Shown here piece by piece: positions 22,083 through 33,894 of a stretch of DNA of 44,392 nt. Origin of the DNA: Entrophospora sp. SA101 (Eukaryota > Glomeromycota > Glomeromycetes > Entrophosporales > Entrophosporaceae); the NCBI GenBank assembly GCA_958430865.1, contig CAUDNR010000447.1:78748-123139 (forward strand), given 5' to 3'. The notes beneath the pieces are model-generated. The model made no database searches. It was given only the letters and a program-made list of their open reading frames with translations, and was not told the DNA's origin. The translations under genes and the position numbers were made by a program. Numbering within the stretch: the stretch's first letter is position 1; every line of letters starts with the position of its first letter.

Positions 22083-22243
22083 CTATTCATTATCTAATTG
22101 CTGTAAAACAGCATATGGATCCCATTCAACTGCATCTCCATTTTTATCTATAACAACATCATCTAGTAAATATTTTTATTTTGTTCTTTTTTTTCAATAA
22201 CATGTAAATCAGGTAAATTTGTTGATATCCAGGATTTAATGCT
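22083..22243 (-). pseudogene. C-terminal relic of an unassigned, probably mobile-element protein
   Basis: On the minus strand the frame reads IKSWISTNLPDLHVIEKKEQ, shifts at an A run, then continues LLDDVVIDKNGDAVEWDPYA to QQLDNE-stop at 22083. The sequence is clearly protein-like and its acidic tail resembles the ends of repeat-family proteins in this lineage. The family is not named. It faces the plus-strand relic at 20521-21658, so it is a separate element. Confidence 0.4.
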
Positions 22244-23357
22244 TTAAAAAATTAATGAAAAATGAATTTTCTACAAGGTAGAAAGGTAATGCACACATAA
22301 TAAACATCATAACTAAAGCTTTGTTGTTTTGTTCTATGCGTGTTTCCCCTAATGGAGTACTTTCATTTTACTCTAACAACGAAGTTCGAGTTTATTATAA
22401 AAATAATTAGATTTTGACGCAGATCTTTTGGTCGAATCTCTTAAATTTTATTTCTATTTTTATTTTTATTATTATTTTATTTAATCTATTATTTATTTTT
22501 ATTTTTATTTTATTTATTTTTATTATTTATCAATAACGTGTATATATAATTATTTATTATCATCTGAATTCGTGTTACGTTTCGCGTACTTAATTATTAA
22601 TCAATCCGTAGCACATTCATATTTATTGTTATTTAACTTTATTTAGTAGAAATTAATGACAATTCTTCCGTAACGTGCGGATTCGCCCAAACCGAGCGGA
22701 TTCGCGCAATTCGGGCTAATATTAATATGTAAAGAACATGTGTATAAAGTACTTGATTTCGACCTAATGTAAAAGTAACTTGTAAGAAAGTTTTCCTTAG
22801 TCGAAACTAAATAAATAAAATAGAAATATTTTATTTAAAACTTTTATCTTCTTTAACCAAAATTATTCGCTAATACCAAAATCAATTCGTTGGTCCCTAT
22901 TCATTCTGATCCACACAAAACAAAAATAATTGTTATCGCCAATTAAAATACGCTCTCCCAAATTTAATCGGTGACAATAACAAAGCTTCATGTGACACGA
23001 ATTTTCAAATTTAAATTTACATACTATATAATACTAATACAATATGATGTGACATGTCATACAACTATCATTATTCCATTTCAGGAAATTCCCGAAATTC
23101 AAAAATTTTGTGCGCTGGTTACAATTTAGGACATCGATCATTGCAGCATTTAGTATTTACATTTTGTGCATTTTGTGCATTTTGTGTATTTGCCAATGAT
23201 CTTTGGTCGCATTATCACTTTACTATAAATAGTACTTTTATTTTACTTCGGCCCATTAAAAAATGGAAAATACAAAAAAAAATTAATGCATGAAGCCATT
23301 GATAAATATATGCAATACTTGGGAAATAATAATAGTTGATAAAAAAAATAATAATCA
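22244..23357. other. Upstream region of the Kelch gene with possible LTR remnant
   Basis: Low-complexity T/A stretches at 22440-22530 are followed by a more GC-rich block with a repeated cggattcgc pattern (22675-22710), a polyadenylation-like aataaataaaat (22810-22822) and tggtccctattcattctg at 22891. The last starts with TGG, as tRNA-primer sites of retrotransposons do. No gag or pol reading frame follows. Three attttgtgc units lie at 23159-23186. The 79-codon frame at 23054 is not protein-like. Confidence 0.3.
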
Positions 23358-24894
23358 ATGGGTTTAAATTTCAAAGATAAAAGAGGGCTTTATTTAATAT
23401 ATGTTGTGATATTTATTAATGCCGATGTATTTTCTGAACCTAATGTATCACGTTACTCGGCTGTTAGTGTAGTGGCAGATAATAAACTTTATGTTCTTGG
23501 AGGTTATAGTTTAGAAACATCATCTATACTTGATTCAATGATTTATGTGGATTTAACTAATGATTTCAATGTTGACAGTGTGCAATGGATTCAAAGTACC
23601 AAAATTCCTGTAAAAAGTTCTTGGGGTGTAGCTGCAGCTGGCGGAACAAATAATTCAAAGATATTTTTGTTTGGTGGAGTTATGAAAGATTCAAGCACTG
23701 ATTTATTTAACTTCACCAGTTTACTTTATACATTTGATGTAAATGCAAAAGTTTGGAGTGTTCCAACAACAACTGGCATTACTCCCATCAACCGTAGAGA
23801 AAGTAGTGTTGTTGTAGATGAGAATGGGAAAATGTATATTTTTGGTGGAGGAGCAGATAGCTATACTGGGTCTTCTACTCTTACAGTATTTAATGAGATG
23901 CATACCTTGAATACAATAGATTTGGCTTGGGATCTAGTCATTGCAACTAATCCACCATTACCAACTATTGACCTGACTTCAAATTTATTACCTGATGGTA
24001 GAATTGTATATATTGGTGGATCAGAAGCAACTGACGCTACAGGCAAAACTAATAATGCCGTTGACATCTATAAAGTATGTATTTATTTATATATATATAT
24101 ATGAAAATTTTTAATTACACAATTTTTTTTAAAAAATAGGCATATATTTATAGTTAAATACATGTTTATTTTATAGATAAGAATTTTTGATACAAAAAAA
24201 TCAATTTGGTCAATCATGGTAAATATTCAATCAATTAAAATATGATGTTTACAAGATTATTTATGGGAAAAAACAATCAGTTCATTTTAATTTTTCTTAC
24301 ACCTCGATGAAAATTTTAGATGGCAAATGGTCCACCATCTATCCAATCTCGAACTGGTCATTCAGCTGTACTTTGTAAATGATTATTAATTATAATATAT
24401 TTTCAATTTTAAATTTTTTAAAACCATACTAAATTTATATATATATATAATACATAGCAAAGGATGGGAAGATAATTGTTTATGGTGGTGCATTATTTAT
24501 TACACCACCTACTACAGCATTTCCAGAACTTCTTGTACTGGACTCTACCGCAAACCCTTTTCGATGGTCTACACCTAAATTTTCAGTTGTTAATCGTGCC
24601 CCACCTCTAATGTTTCATACCGCAAATTTAATTGGCAATCAAATGATAATAAGTTTTGGTAATTTTTTAAAAAAAAATTTTTTATCCTTCAATCATAAAA
24701 AATTAATTAATCAAAATAAATAAATGTATAAATGTATATATATATATATATAGGAAATATCACAAATAATGATTCAGGTCCAAAATCAATTAATGCAAAC
24801 ACCTATATACTTGATATTGAAAATTATAGTTGGAAATCAAGTTATTCAGCATCTGAGACACCACCACCACCACCATCATCATTAACATTATTAC

Positions 24895-24929
<35 letters not shown>

Positions 24930-25265
24930 CCATCATCACAACCACACACATCATCATCACAATCAGAAACATCATCACAAAACATGATTGATACATTAGT
25001 AATAATAATTGCAGTTATTGCTGTAATACTATTAGTTGCATTAACAACATTCATAATTGTAAAATTATATCGAAGGAGAAAAAATAGAATTCCGAGTAAA
25101 AATTTAGGAATGTCTAACGAACAACAACTTCAACAATACAGAAATTCTCTATATGATCCTGACTCTCAAACTTACCCTAATACCCTATCTTATCCTATTG
25201 CCCTACCCTATCCTAATACCGCCTATAATAATAAGGCCGATGATGTTGGTTCACGCTTGGAGTAA
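23358..25265 (+). CDS. Kelch-repeat type I membrane protein
   Basis: Five exons, 23358-24074, 24177-24218, 24320-24374, 24458-24658 and 24754-25265, give 508 residues with all phases matching. A signal peptide (LYLIYVVIFINADVFS) is followed by Kelch blades marked by YVLGGY, FLFGGV, YIFGGG, YIGGS, VYGGAL and a last ISFGN at an exon border. These would form a beta-propeller facing outside the cell or the endomembrane lumen. Residues about 374-415 are Pro/Ser-rich with a long Ser run encoded by tca repeats. One transmembrane helix (about 418-441, LVIIIAVIAVILLVALTTFI) is followed by RRRKNR as stop-transfer and a short cytoplasmic tail with YPNT/YP repeats. Similar proteins are abundant in Rhizophagus; the ligand is unknown. 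Intact. Confidence 0.92.
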
Positions 25266-25818
25266 TATTTTTTAAATAATAATTTTTATATTATACATCT
25301 ATTGTTAAGATCCAAGGATTAAAGTTTCTTAATCTATTTTATTATTGATTATTATTTAAATTTCATGGATAATTAAGAGTTTGTAATACTATAATTTCGT
25401 GTATAAATAATGTAGATAAGTTTGACACTTGCTACAAAATAATTGGTTTTTTTATGAGCGCATAAAATACAATATATTTTATACGGGAGGAAAATAGAAT
25501 TGATTTATTATTGTTTAAATGTTTAATTTATTTAGAATCATCTTTTATATATACTGAAAATGAAAGTCATTCATGTCTTTGATAAGTTTATTTAATGAAT
25601 GAAGTAAAGAAACTGTCTAATGAAACTCGCAAATACATACTTTGCAAAACATTATACGAATACTTGAAAACATTACGAATGCTCGCGTTAAAATCAACAG
25701 AAATCAATCTCGGCGAATATCTAAAATTGTATAACACTACTTTGGTTATTGTGTATATATTCTCTCCATGCAAAAATTCCTGATGAATTTTAAATGCGGT
25801 AAATAAATTATTCGATTG
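25266..25818. other. Spacer after the Kelch gene
   Basis: Mostly AT-rich 3' flank. An open plus-strand segment at 25595-25783 (LSNETRKYILCKTLYEYLKT) may be an upstream part of the kinase relic that follows, but carries no kinase motif. Confidence 0.3.
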
Positions 25819-26217
25819 TCACAAGATCCGATTGCTAAAGAATATACATAAAAGAAGGAATATTATTATGGAAATTACAAAAATATCATTCACCGTGATA
25901 TATATTCTTAAGTATATTGCAGACTTGGGATTATCAAACTTTAGCATCGAGTATTGCCTTACTCCAAAAGCGTTAAATGCTAAACCATATGCAATGAATG
26001 GCATAGGGCATATATAGATTTAGTGCGATGATTTCTACAATCTCAAAAGGTCAACGGCTGTTTAATAATATTACACATGATACCAGGACTTACAATCAAA
26101 ATATGCGGAGGAGTAAGTAAGGCCACCACTTTAATTAATACACCAAAAATATATATTGAACTAGTCTATAAATACATGGATGCTGACCCAGATGTTAATA
26201 AAGTTAATGATGGTTCT
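25819..26217 (+). pseudogene. Protein kinase relic (C-lobe fragments)
   Basis: Two separated frames match the same kinase family as the gene at 5318. The first reads KYIADLGLSNFSIE, equivalent to the DFG region, then ALNAKPYAMNG, equivalent to the APE/GKPY region. The second, at 26077-26217, reads LTIKICGGVSKATT, then NTPKIYIELVYKYMDADPD, equivalent to the end of the kinase domain just before the usual RP motif, which is missing. The helix-F and G parts between them are absent and stop codons intervene. A former kinase gene copy reduced to scraps. Confidence 0.65.
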
Positions 26218-26222
26218 AGATT

Positions 26223-26378
26223 TCATCGATTACAGAGGCCTTTAAGGATTTCATTGCCATATTTTCCTTGGGTAATATTCAAAAACTCGTCTTTTTCTTG
26301 GATTTTGGTTTGTAAATCTTGTTTAGTTCTTTCTCCTGCTAGTCTTTCATCTCCTAATTTCTTCTGTAAATCACCTAA
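26223..26378 (-). pseudogene. Coiled-coil fragment on the opposite strand
   Basis: On the minus strand the sequence is open for 51 codons: LGDLQKKLGDERLAGERTK, then a heptad-like charged stretch to KDEFLN, ending GLCNR-stop. It is a good coiled-coil candidate. It starts within a few bases of the end of the kinase relic, so two unrelated gene pieces meet head to head near 26220. The parent gene is unknown. Confidence 0.35.
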
Positions 26379-28459
26379 TTATGTTTTGTAAGCCAATTAA
26401 AACTTTGTTCATTCAAAATATTATTTTTTTAAATATAAAAATTTATTATTTTATTAAAACAGGAAAACAAATAATCAACTCTCTAAAGACAAATAAATTA
26501 TTATTTTTTCACACTAAAAAAACAAATTTTTAACGAATCGTTTTGACAGATAAAACAAAAAGATACATTGAAAGAAAATTCAAAAAAAAAAATTGTATAA
26601 ATATTGATCACGTTACCAACATCATCCAAAAAAATATTCATTCTAATACTACAAATTAGATACAATAAATAAACTAGTCATTTACAAATAATTTATCTTA
26701 AATTGCCCTCATTATTATTTCCATCGATATCATGATGAACAAAGTCATGATTGTATATTTTTTGAATGTAGTACTTGTGTGAGTAATCCCTTTTATTTGG
26801 ACATAGTGTAAATTTGACCACACTTGCAAACAACTTTTTTAGTATTGACAGTTAAGGTAAATTGCTGATGTGAATTCTTTTACTATTTTTACTATTACTA
26901 TATTGATTTTTCTTTTTTTTTTTTTGATAAGGCCAGATTTGCGCGATTCAGTAACAGAGAACATTTTTTCTTCGGACTATATAAAAGCGATGACCTTTTC
27001 CATTTTCTATTAATGGTCACACTTTTTTTAAAAGTATTTTCTAATCACTGTGTTGGCGGTCACATTCAATAGAGTTTTCCCAGTCCTATATATGTTAATA
27101 TTAATACAATCATTTTAATATTAATTTCGTAAACATAAAATTTTACCAAATTAGGAAACAATAATCGAGTTAGCGTTGATATTAACATTTAAATTAAGAA
27201 TAGATGACAATGAAAAGTTGAAAAGTAAATAATATATTAGACTGTATAATGAAAAAACAAACCCATGTATTAAAAACATTCAATAAAGAAATACTATATT
27301 AATTTTTTTATTTATTATAAACATCAATTCGAAACTAAATTTCCTTCCCTCCATCATAAAATTTAGCCAATGAAATCAAATGTCCACTATGCTCGTTTTG
27401 TCACCTTGGACTCTGTCAAAAAAAAATCTCTATACAACAAGTGTCAATAATAAATAATTAATGTGTACGCAAATCAATAATTCTTTTCTTTTACGCTTTT
27501 AAAAATACCAAAAGATCAAAAGGCAAATCAAAAAAGAAAAAAAAGAATTCGTTCCCGATATTGCTGGGTAAGTGTTTATAATAAGAATGGTGGTGGTTGT
27601 TGTCGCTACTTGTCGTCACTCTAGTTAAATATAATAATTGCAATCGTTCATTTTATAAAAAGTTTTACAAATCTTTCAATAATTTAAAGGAAAAACATCC
27701 AATATTGGTGTCTATAATTTCATTTTTTCACTGAGAAACATGACTGGTTTGTCTTCAAATGAACAACCACCACCATTAAGACCAAACAGACAAAATCGTG
27801 GTTATCATGAATTTACTTCAAAAGTGATAACAACGATCAAGCAGAACCAGTAAAAATTTCAGTCTTAAATGAAGCTGGTAAATATGTGGCGATGTTTTTG
27901 ATAACTCTACTGAAAATCAGATAAATCACAATTCATCCTTCAATTTAATAAATTAATTTACAAATCCGAAATGGATTTAACAGTGAAACGTGACTAAAAT
28001 TTTTGTGAATTTACCAAAATTAAATATTTTCATAATTCACTAAATAGTATGTTAATATTAATATATTATTGTATTCAAAAGTTTGTTATGTGTCATGCGC
28101 ATCAGTTGTAATTTACTATTATTGGACATTTTCAAAAGTTTGCTTGAGTCAGCCTAAACCGTCAAATTCCGATGGATGATATTCGAATATTTAAAGGATT
28201 CATTTCAAAAAAAAAAAAAATAAACAAAAATTCTTTATTAAAATTATGTTAGGATATTGAAATTTTCTTTAAGAAAATTTTCAATATTTATTAGCAAATG
28301 AGCCTTTGAAAAAAATTATCTTTAAAATTTCCAAATGTTATTTACAAGATAAATATAATTCCAAATGACATTGTGACAATTATTAATGACAATCTAGATT
28401 TAAATTAAAAATGTCAATAAATATAGGTCAAAAAAATTTTTATATAATAATTATAATTA
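26379..28459. other. Gene-poor stretch with one short relic
   Basis: No full gene. At 27740-27853 (+) an ATG opens a 37-codon frame (MTGLSSNEQPPPLRPNRQN). The reading then appears to continue one frame over (NDQAEPVKISVLNEAGKYV) and again after a second shift (DNSTENQINHNSS), as in a gene broken by single-base indels. The family is unknown. The rest is AT-rich, with an A run at 28208-28220. Confidence 0.3.
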
Positions 28460-30135
28460 TCAACGAGTGAATACATACAATAAATCTTTTGGCATTCGTA
28501 ATTCATCATCAATTCCCTCATCCACAAAAATTACATTAGAATCGTGTTTGCTGTTATTAAAACCATAATCATTAACATAATATTCACTATCATCGTCATA
28601 ATAATCGCTACATTCATGATCAGTCGATTCAGATTTTTGAGTTAATAATTTTTCATTTCCTATTTGCAAGTTATGAAGTTCTGCTGATAATTCTTTGTTA
28701 TTGATCAGTAATTTTATCATTGAATCCTTTAGACTAATTAGATACTTCAGTTCTTTATTTGTTTTGTTGATTGATTCGATACTTTCCAGTTCTATCTTTT
28801 TTGACTCCATATTTTTCTCGAATCTATCAAAAACATTTAATAATACAACAAAATCTTCATTTTTGTTATTTGAAGCGACGTTTATTGCTGATAGGTTTGT
28901 TGAATTATTGTTATTGTCATTGTTATTTTTGCTAACATTTGAATTGAAAAATTTTATTGACATCTTGTTAATTCTTTCTATCAATGTGCTATAATCTTCT
29001 TTCATCAAATCGTGATTCCTGACGTATGCGTTAAATTTAATCAACAAATAATCATACTCTTTTTCTATATTTAATAATAATTGCTGATAATTATTTATTT
29101 GTTCTTGATCTTGAAAGAAAATATCATTGTCTAATTTCTTCATAGTATGATCTAGATCTTGTTGAGCAAGTAAAGCTTTTGATGGATTAAACTAAAAGAA
29201 ACAAATAAAAATATATTTAATATAATACCAATAAAAAATTATTTGTAATAAACATTGCAGGAGTTTTACCAAATCGCCAGCATCTTCATCATCATCAACA
29301 TCATCATCATCAACAGCTTCATCACCAGAATCATTATTAGAACCGTCATTATTAGTATTCGTGTTGTAATCTTCAAGTCCGTCGTTGATAAATGAATCTT
29401 CTTTAGCTAGTCTCTATCATTATTTATTTATTTATTTATATAAAGAAAAATAATTAATTTCCATCTTACAAATTAATTCAAATCAATTTGCATTACCTTT
29501 ACTGAGCCATAAATTTCGTCACTATACAAATTATCAAAAATAGACAATTTTTTTTTAATAATAGTTATCATTATAAAAAATATATATATGTTAATTATTT
29601 AAAAGATGTACATACATTCGTTCTTTGTAGTTATTGCGACCATTAGTGTCAATAAAAGGATTACCAAATATTTTCATTGGATCTTGTTCATTTTTTATAA
29701 CATCCTAATTATTTTTATTATTAATTAATCAATATTAATCATTATAAAACATAGACAAGTCAATTAAATTAGCAAAGTTTTTATTTATAATACTTTATTC
29801 CATTTTTTAGTCTCAAGAATATCATTTCCTCCCATTCCACTATTCATTCCTTCTACATTAACATCACATCCCTCAAGCCAATTAATAATATCATCATCGT
29901 TCTTGTGTGAAATTGAATTTTTAAGTACAGTATTAGATAATTGTTCCAAAGCATAACTGACTGAAGTTATTTGATTAAAAGGTTTAAATGTGGAAGGTTG
30001 TGAGTGAAAGACATTAGATGAAGTTGTAGTAAATTCTTTTGGTGGTGGTAAAAGTGTATTAGTAAATGTATCTAAAATTTCTGGGCCATTTGACATAGAC
30101 GACAAGCGTCTCATGGGAGAAATGTCCAGAGACAT
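28460..30135 (-). CDS. Acidic coiled-coil protein, unassigned
   Basis: Five minus-strand exons, 30135-29794, 29704-29616, 29521-29497, 29413-29270 and 29191-28460, join in phase to 443 residues. The N-terminus (MSLDISPMRRLSSMSNGP) is Ser/Pro-rich with a likely phosphorylation context. Exon 4 codes for an Asn/Asp-rich acidic stretch with a run of Asp. The last exon contains coiled-coil stretches (DLDHTMKKLDNDIFF; KKIELESIESINKTNKELKY; KELSAELHNLQIGNEKLL), an Asn run between them, and an acidic Tyr/Asp patch before DELRMPKDLLYVFTR at the end. No enzymatic motif or membrane segment. A scaffold or complex subunit is plausible, but the family is not recognised. Reverse-strand frames here are shadows. 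Confidence 0.8.
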
Positions 30136-31079
30136 TGTGTAAAAATTAACTTATTTTAAAAAAAAAAACCAAATTTTTTTTTAAAATAATAATTTCGCGA
30201 ACAATTTGAAAATTACGTCATACGTGTTCAATTTATATTTATATTTAAAAAAAAATTCAGAACAACGTTATTTGTACACAGATACATCATATTTTTAATT
30301 TATTTATATTTATTCAAAAGTTAAAAGTCAAACTTGTAAAACACGACTTTAAAGATTTCAGGAAATCTTAAGAGCATTTGATTCAACTTTAAAACATTTT
30401 TCATATTTACGCAAATTTATAATTTATTATAGGCAATAATTGTATATTCGACATATATACATCCATTTACACTTGGTAATTCTCTTGCAGAACGAATAAT
30501 TATTCCTTAATTGTAACAAAAGAAATTTATTTTGTATTTTTAATTCAACTGACATATGGAAAAATATAGAATAATTTATAGAAAAAAATTGAAAGTTAAG
30601 AATTGTCAGAGAACTTGCATGGGAGGAAAATGCTCAGACCCTAAGCCATTGTGTGCATTACCTATTCATTGGACACTCTGATAAAAATCTAACCCTCACT
30701 ATTATTACTGTTATTATTTTATTATTACTATCAATAATAATAATAATATTTATATCCTCGTTTTTTTCATTATCTTCACTTTCCATCTCTTTTTTCTTCT
30801 CCTTGTCAACCTTATTGTTGGTTTCTTCTATTGTTTTCCTTCCTTCTATAATTAGTTTGATGGTGAAGGCAACAATATCTTTTCCCTTTTAATGTAATCC
30901 ACGAATTTCAATGGCCACTTCACTAAACGAAAATCGGGATTCAATCTAGTCTTTTTATCAAATAATTGCTCGAAATCCTTTGATCTTTTGTGAATATTTT
31001 TATCACCAATAGGTTTGCTTGATTTATTCATCAATTTTGATTTACAATATAGTGTTGATTTTTGTAAGCTTGATATAGT
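30136..31079. other. Promoter side of the coiled-coil gene and an unassigned minus-strand fragment
   Basis: 30136-30650 holds AT-rich upstream DNA. On the minus strand 31034-30852 is open (KDFEQLFDKKTRLNPDFRLV, then WPLKFVDYIKREKILLP). A further acidic and lysine-rich stretch follows in another frame towards 30700. It reads like a decayed exon of an unknown protein. Confidence 0.3.
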
Positions 31080-32032
31080 GAGGCAGGAGAAACCTGCAAA
31101 AAAGTTGGCTATTGAAAGAAAGCAATTTTTATTAAACTATTGTTAATCTTTTTTTTAAAAAATACAGATTTGACAGAACTTGAATGTGGAAAATTTTTAA
31201 TTAGTGGTGGAAAAATTCCTCAAAAGCACGGTTTAAAATCAATTTTCATGTTATAAAAATGTTAAAAGTGCTCACGATTTGCTAGACCAAAAAGTTTGGA
31301 TGATGTTGACAAAAAAAAATTTAACAATAGTTCTGCAACGAGATCAAAATAAAATTTACTGAAGTTAGTAGCAAAGATATTAGCGCGAGAACCGTTCGTA
31401 AACAATTGCATGAACTTGAGATATTTTCAAGGGTTGCTGTGTTAAACAGCTTCTAACACAAAAACAAAAAAAAAGTAGTGTCTGAAAAGGAGAGAAAAGT
31501 GATTTGGAGTGGTGAATCACGTTTTACAACCTTCAGAAGTGATGGTCCAAGTCATGTTTGGCGTTCCACTGGTCAACGTTACAATATCGAAAATATTGTC
31601 CCTTCTGTTAAACATGATGATATAGGATAATGGTTTGGGATGCTTTTCTGGAAAGGGTTTATGGCCATTAGAAAAGTGGAGGGTAAAATAATCCGTTTAG
31701 ATTGCGTACAGATTCTAGAAAAAACTTTGTTGTCTTTAATTGGAAGAAAATTTCGTGGTGAAAATTATGCATTTCATAAACTAAATCAAGAAAGGAAAAA
31801 TACTGATTTACCCTCTCAATCCCCTGTTTTCGATCAAATAGAACATCTGTGGAATGAATCTGAGAGGAGATTAAAAAAATCAGCAAAAACATCCAAAAAT
31901 GCTTCAGAGTTGGAGTGTGAATTTAAAGAAAAACTAGCGAGCATTCCTTTTGAAAGCACGCCTAGAAGGATCAAGGGATGTATAGAAAAAATGGAAGCCT
32001 TACTCGTTATTAATTTTAAATTTTCATTTTAA
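31080..32032 (+). pseudogene. Tc1-like DDE transposase relic
   Basis: Broken frames follow the Tc1 order. ARETVRKQLHELEIFSRVAV is the end of the DNA-binding helix-turn-helix region (near 31385-31445). KVIWSGESRFTTF then leads to SHVWRSTGQRY (31496-31590), which is the first catalytic block. FSGKGLWPL or its neighbouring frame follows (31640-31690), then DLPSQSPVFDQIEHLWNESE (31804-31863) as the third acidic block with Glu in IEHLW, and a tail ending ALLVINF. The canonical Asp of the WSDESRF block is Gly here, and the Asp-Leu-Asn of SPDLNPIE is changed to Val-Phe-Asp. Stops and frame shifts also occur. Terminal inverted repeats were not found, so element ends are unknown. Confidence 0.8.
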
Positions 32033-33894
32033 TAATAATAAGTTTTTTAGTCGGGATTCTTTTTTTTTGTGAATATATGAATATGAATATATAAAGCCAC
32101 AAACTAATGGCGGAAACGATGTTAACAACAGTTATAATAATAAATTAAATTATCTTAGCACAGTAACATCGTTGCAAATAGTGTTATCCTACCAAAATTT
32201 ATTTATCATTTCCTGCTCGTGTCATTTTTTTTTTTTGTTTTGACATGTAAAAATACTATTTTCTTTTACCAATTAATTTTAGATGAAGAACCCGAGACAA
32301 GAAAACGCTGGACGTTCATTATTTTACTACAACTAGAATCATTACTTGTATGGTTCTGAATAAGATAATGTGTGTTATTTAATAATAACCAGAGATGTCA
32401 TTTATATTTAATGATACCTTATATTGGTAACTCGCTTGTCTGAAGCTTCAACTTTTCCAAAGCTCTTTAACCGTAGAAAAAAATCCTATGGCGTCAAAAA
32501 GAGCATTTGCATACTCATAGTAGAAATACAGATTTTTGTATTATTATTCCAACGATGAGATCTTTCGAAGTGAACTTGAAGTAGTTATTGCCCCCCAAAA
32601 AAAAAATCCAATTCATCTTGTTGTATTTTTTTCGAGCAAAGAAAGAAAGTGAAAATTTTAAGATTTAATTAACTTTATACTCGGCAATATTTAAAGATAA
32701 AACAGATCCAGAGTATCTGTTTATTATAAATAAACCTATACAACAAGATGATAACAGAATAATCTCGAATTCAAAAAATCGAAAGTACAAAGCATAATGA
32801 TAAAAACATGATAGAAACAAACCATTTCCCAAGAAAAGTAAAAGTTTGGTTGGTAAGTTGTACTAGTCAGAAATGATACAAATATCGAGGAAAAGGAAAA
32901 TCGGGTTTATAAAGAAATTCGAATTCCAAGTGTTAAAAAGAATATTAACTGTTAAAATAGAACAAGACGGTTCAATCCATTAAAATGTGATTTATATGCA
33001 TTTGACGTTATTGAAAATATGATCAATGATCTCGTATTGTTCCACAAAGATGAAGTTCTTTCTTCTCCACCTTCTTCTCATCAATCAAAATGACAATAAC
33101 AAAAGAACCTGAATTTATTGTTGTTGTTACAACGCCAATATAAACACCATCCACATCGACAAGTGCGCATACTCCAATCACGTTTCGAACCATTAAAACA
33201 TTTTGATAGACAATTGATTGCATTAATTCATGAACTAGAATCCAGAATACACATATCGTTATCTATTCACTGGAGGTCGCTACGCTAGTGTGACTAACAA
33301 TGAAAGAGCATTTACGGAGACAAAGTCATCTGTTAAAAAAGACGTTAGCCAGCTTAGCTTGTCTATGGAGTATTAATTTGATATATTAGGAGTGATGGTT
33401 AAGATTTTAATACTTACAAATAGTTTTAAAAATTAGTCTTTAAAGACAATTGTGATAATAGTCAATGATTAGTTGTTGTGGTTATTAGGGTTAATAATTT
33501 TTTATGTTTATATAAAATATTTATGTGTTTTTATTGCAATAATGTTAATGGTTAAATATGTGATGAAATAAGTAAAATACAATATAAGCTCTAAAAGATA
33601 ATTATATTAAAATATACTGTATCAAATAAAAAAAAGCAGAGTTGAAGTAATATGCATGTGTTGGAAGAAGAAAGAGTAGAAAAACTTGATGATTTATTAA
33701 ATGAAGAATATCTGTTTCTAGAAAATAATGTGAAAATAAAAAAGAATAGAATAATAAGGATAGAAGGCATCATCATAACATATTGTTGATTTTCAAATTC
33801 AATAAAAACTTATTAATTGAAAATTTTTGAAACATAATCATCTACATAGATAGAAAATATGAGAATTAGAAAAAGTGAATAATGAAATAACCAG
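32033..33894. other. Gene-poor stretch with one protein-like remnant
   Basis: No full gene. Around 33008-33290 the plus strand has protein-like pieces in two frames (DVIENMINDLVLFHKDEV, then QVRILQSRFEPLKHFDRQLI and LIHELESRIHISL). The minus strand is also open at 33223-33023. The plus reading has the more balanced composition, but neither is assigned. A short inverted repeat aaacagat/atctgttt lies near 32700-32722. Confidence 0.3.

Noticed and set aside
24790..25054. Minus-strand frames with Met or Asp runs
   Set aside because: They mirror the TCA array coding for serine in the Kelch protein.
28695..28994. Plus-strand hydrophobic frame of 99 codons
   Set aside because: It is antisense to the coiled-coil exon; no independent signals.
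33023..33223. 66-codon minus-strand frame rich in Val/Ile
   Set aside because: The opposite strand is the more protein-like reading; neither could be assigned, so it is not called as a gene.
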